Positions 62,890-64,000 of a DNA stretch of 64,000 nucleotides are shown piece by piece (the stretch's first letter is position 1; each line of letters begins with the position of its first letter). The notes under the pieces were generated by a model that did no database searches, was not told the origin of the DNA, and saw nothing but the letters and a program-made list of their open reading frames with translations. Position numbers and translations under genes: made by a program. Location: positions 17,623,894-17,687,893 of the forward strand of contig CM022672.1 of assembly GCA_012295275.1 (NCBI GenBank). The letters run 5' to 3'. The stretch comes from Chrysomallon squamiferum. Taxonomy: Eukaryota > Mollusca > Gastropoda > Neomphalida > Peltospiridae.

Positions 62890-62899
62890 GTTACGCTGT

Positions 62900-63207
62900 T
62901 TAAATATGTCACTTCGGAACTGTTCGGTCAGTCTCGGAAAACAATAACTCATTTCACGTCAATTGCCGGAATGATACGAATTATATTCCTGACGATTTAC
63001 GTGTCATATTGCAGGTCCTCAAAGGTACATACGAACTAGTTGTGCTGTTTCAGAGTTTATCAGATCGTACGACTGACTATCCTAGTTATGTCATCTCATT
63101 TCCCACGACTCATTTTTCAAATGACAGTGTTCTGCTAAATATACAAAACCTAATGCTATTTTAGAACGTACCCGAACTGGTTGCAACTGTGAATTTAATG
63201 GTAGAGG

Positions 63208-63303
<96 letters not shown>

Positions 63304-64000
63304 GAAAATAAATAAATTATTTAGAATTTCAGACGAATGGTATATTATGGAGAAAAAATATAAAGTCGAATTTAAGACTGGAATATTTTGAATCAGGACT
63401 GCCCATGTTTTTATGTCCAACAATTATTCAAAATAATAATAATAAATAAATAAATAAATAAATATTTCCGTATGTTATTATTATTTATTTTTTTTAGAGT
63501 TTTCTTTGGTTTTATTTTTATTTTCTTTCTTTCTTTCTTTATTTATTTCGTTATTTATGTTGTTTTTATTTATTTGTTTTACAAAATTCGATTAACATTA
63601 ACCTTCGTTAAAAGAAAACAAAAACCCAACAAAAATGATAAGTAGTTCCAACAATAAAGTTTAGTATCCCTATAAGGAGAGAAGAGAGAGAGAGAGAAAA
63701 AAAAAAAAAGGTAATAAAATAAGATAAGACATATTATTACTTTCTTTTCAAATTTAATGCTTTGTCTAAACTTTATTACTCAAATGCACTCGTAACCTGA
63801 AGTCACATGCATAACGATCTGGTCGACGTGCGAGAGCGCACAATTTTACCGCATCGAACCATTATGACTTCCATTTGTAAATAGCGAAAATATTTTATTT
63901 GTACGATGTTTGGACCGCAAATTTGGACACAAACCTTACGTGGAAAGAGACACATACGCAAAATACTTAATTTTTTTTAAATTATTATTTCGTAACCCGT
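62900..64000. other. Upstream flank of BNIP3-like gene
   Basis: CpG-containing unique sequence at 62900-63100 and 63780-63960, separated by A/T-rich microsatellites. A 5-bp stem GTGCG-AGAG-CGCAC lies at 63828-63841. No exon supported before the window ends. Confidence 0.5.
63211..63302. repeat. (TAA)n followed by (TTA)n: perfect microsatellite palindrome
   Basis: About 17 AAT/TAA units switch at about 63262 to about 13 ATT/TTA units, giving a self-complementary run of about 40 bp per arm without a spacer. Confidence 0.95.

Noticed and set aside
63091-63423. 110-residue - strand frame with poly-Ile and poly-Leu
   Set aside because: Translation of the TAA/TTA palindrome.

Overview
The window is AT-rich animal nuclear DNA, very rich in microsatellites, with spliced genes that have GT-AG introns. 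The proteins recognised are ordinary metazoan ones. The gene structures, the orphan two-domain membrane protein and an AAGGGAGAYAA motif upstream of two genes fit a mollusc or another lophotrochozoan. That placement is inference. No bacterial, plasmid or viral gene was seen.

Layout from left to right: (1) + strand, the 3' end of a phospholipase C epsilon (PLCE1-like) gene: three terminal exons between 723 and 4670, with minisatellites in every visible intron. (2) 4.7-17.4 kb, a gene-free convergent interval. (3) - strand, a complete six-exon RAB28 gene (21295 to 17403). (4) - strand, a complete nine-exon gene (29366 to 22827) for a 524-residue type I membrane protein with a discoidin-like ectodomain and a long basic tail. 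I cannot name it, and it is the most novel gene here. (5) 29.4-38.7 kb, gene-free, CpG-retaining, with arrays and candidate regulatory islands. (6) + strand, an intronless-coding GT10 alpha-1,3-fucosyltransferase (38710 to 39861). (7) - strand, a five-exon ARF-like GTPase (45025 to 42099) whose catalytic Gln is Arg and whose intron 4 holds an inverted decayed copy of its own exon 2. (8) 45-53.7 kb, gene-free, with a short TIR element (MITE). (9) - strand, a complete six-exon BNIP3/NIX mitophagy receptor (62732 to 53737). (10) The right end is a CpG-containing promoter region plus a (TAA)n/(TTA)n palindrome.

The genes do not form a pathway; RAB28 and the ARF-like GTPase are both membrane-traffic GTPases, but I see no functional cluster. 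The strongest second-look signals are these: complementary GA and CU arrays flanking two exons of the orphan receptor gene; the ARF-like exon-2 inverted copy, which could form dsRNA in the pre-mRNA; the Gln-to-Arg change in the same GTPase; splice sites abutting tandem repeats in three genes; a 13-bp motif shared by the RAB28 and orphan-receptor upstream regions; and a mosaic CpG pattern suggesting that the housekeeping genes are gene-body methylated while the orphan receptor is not.
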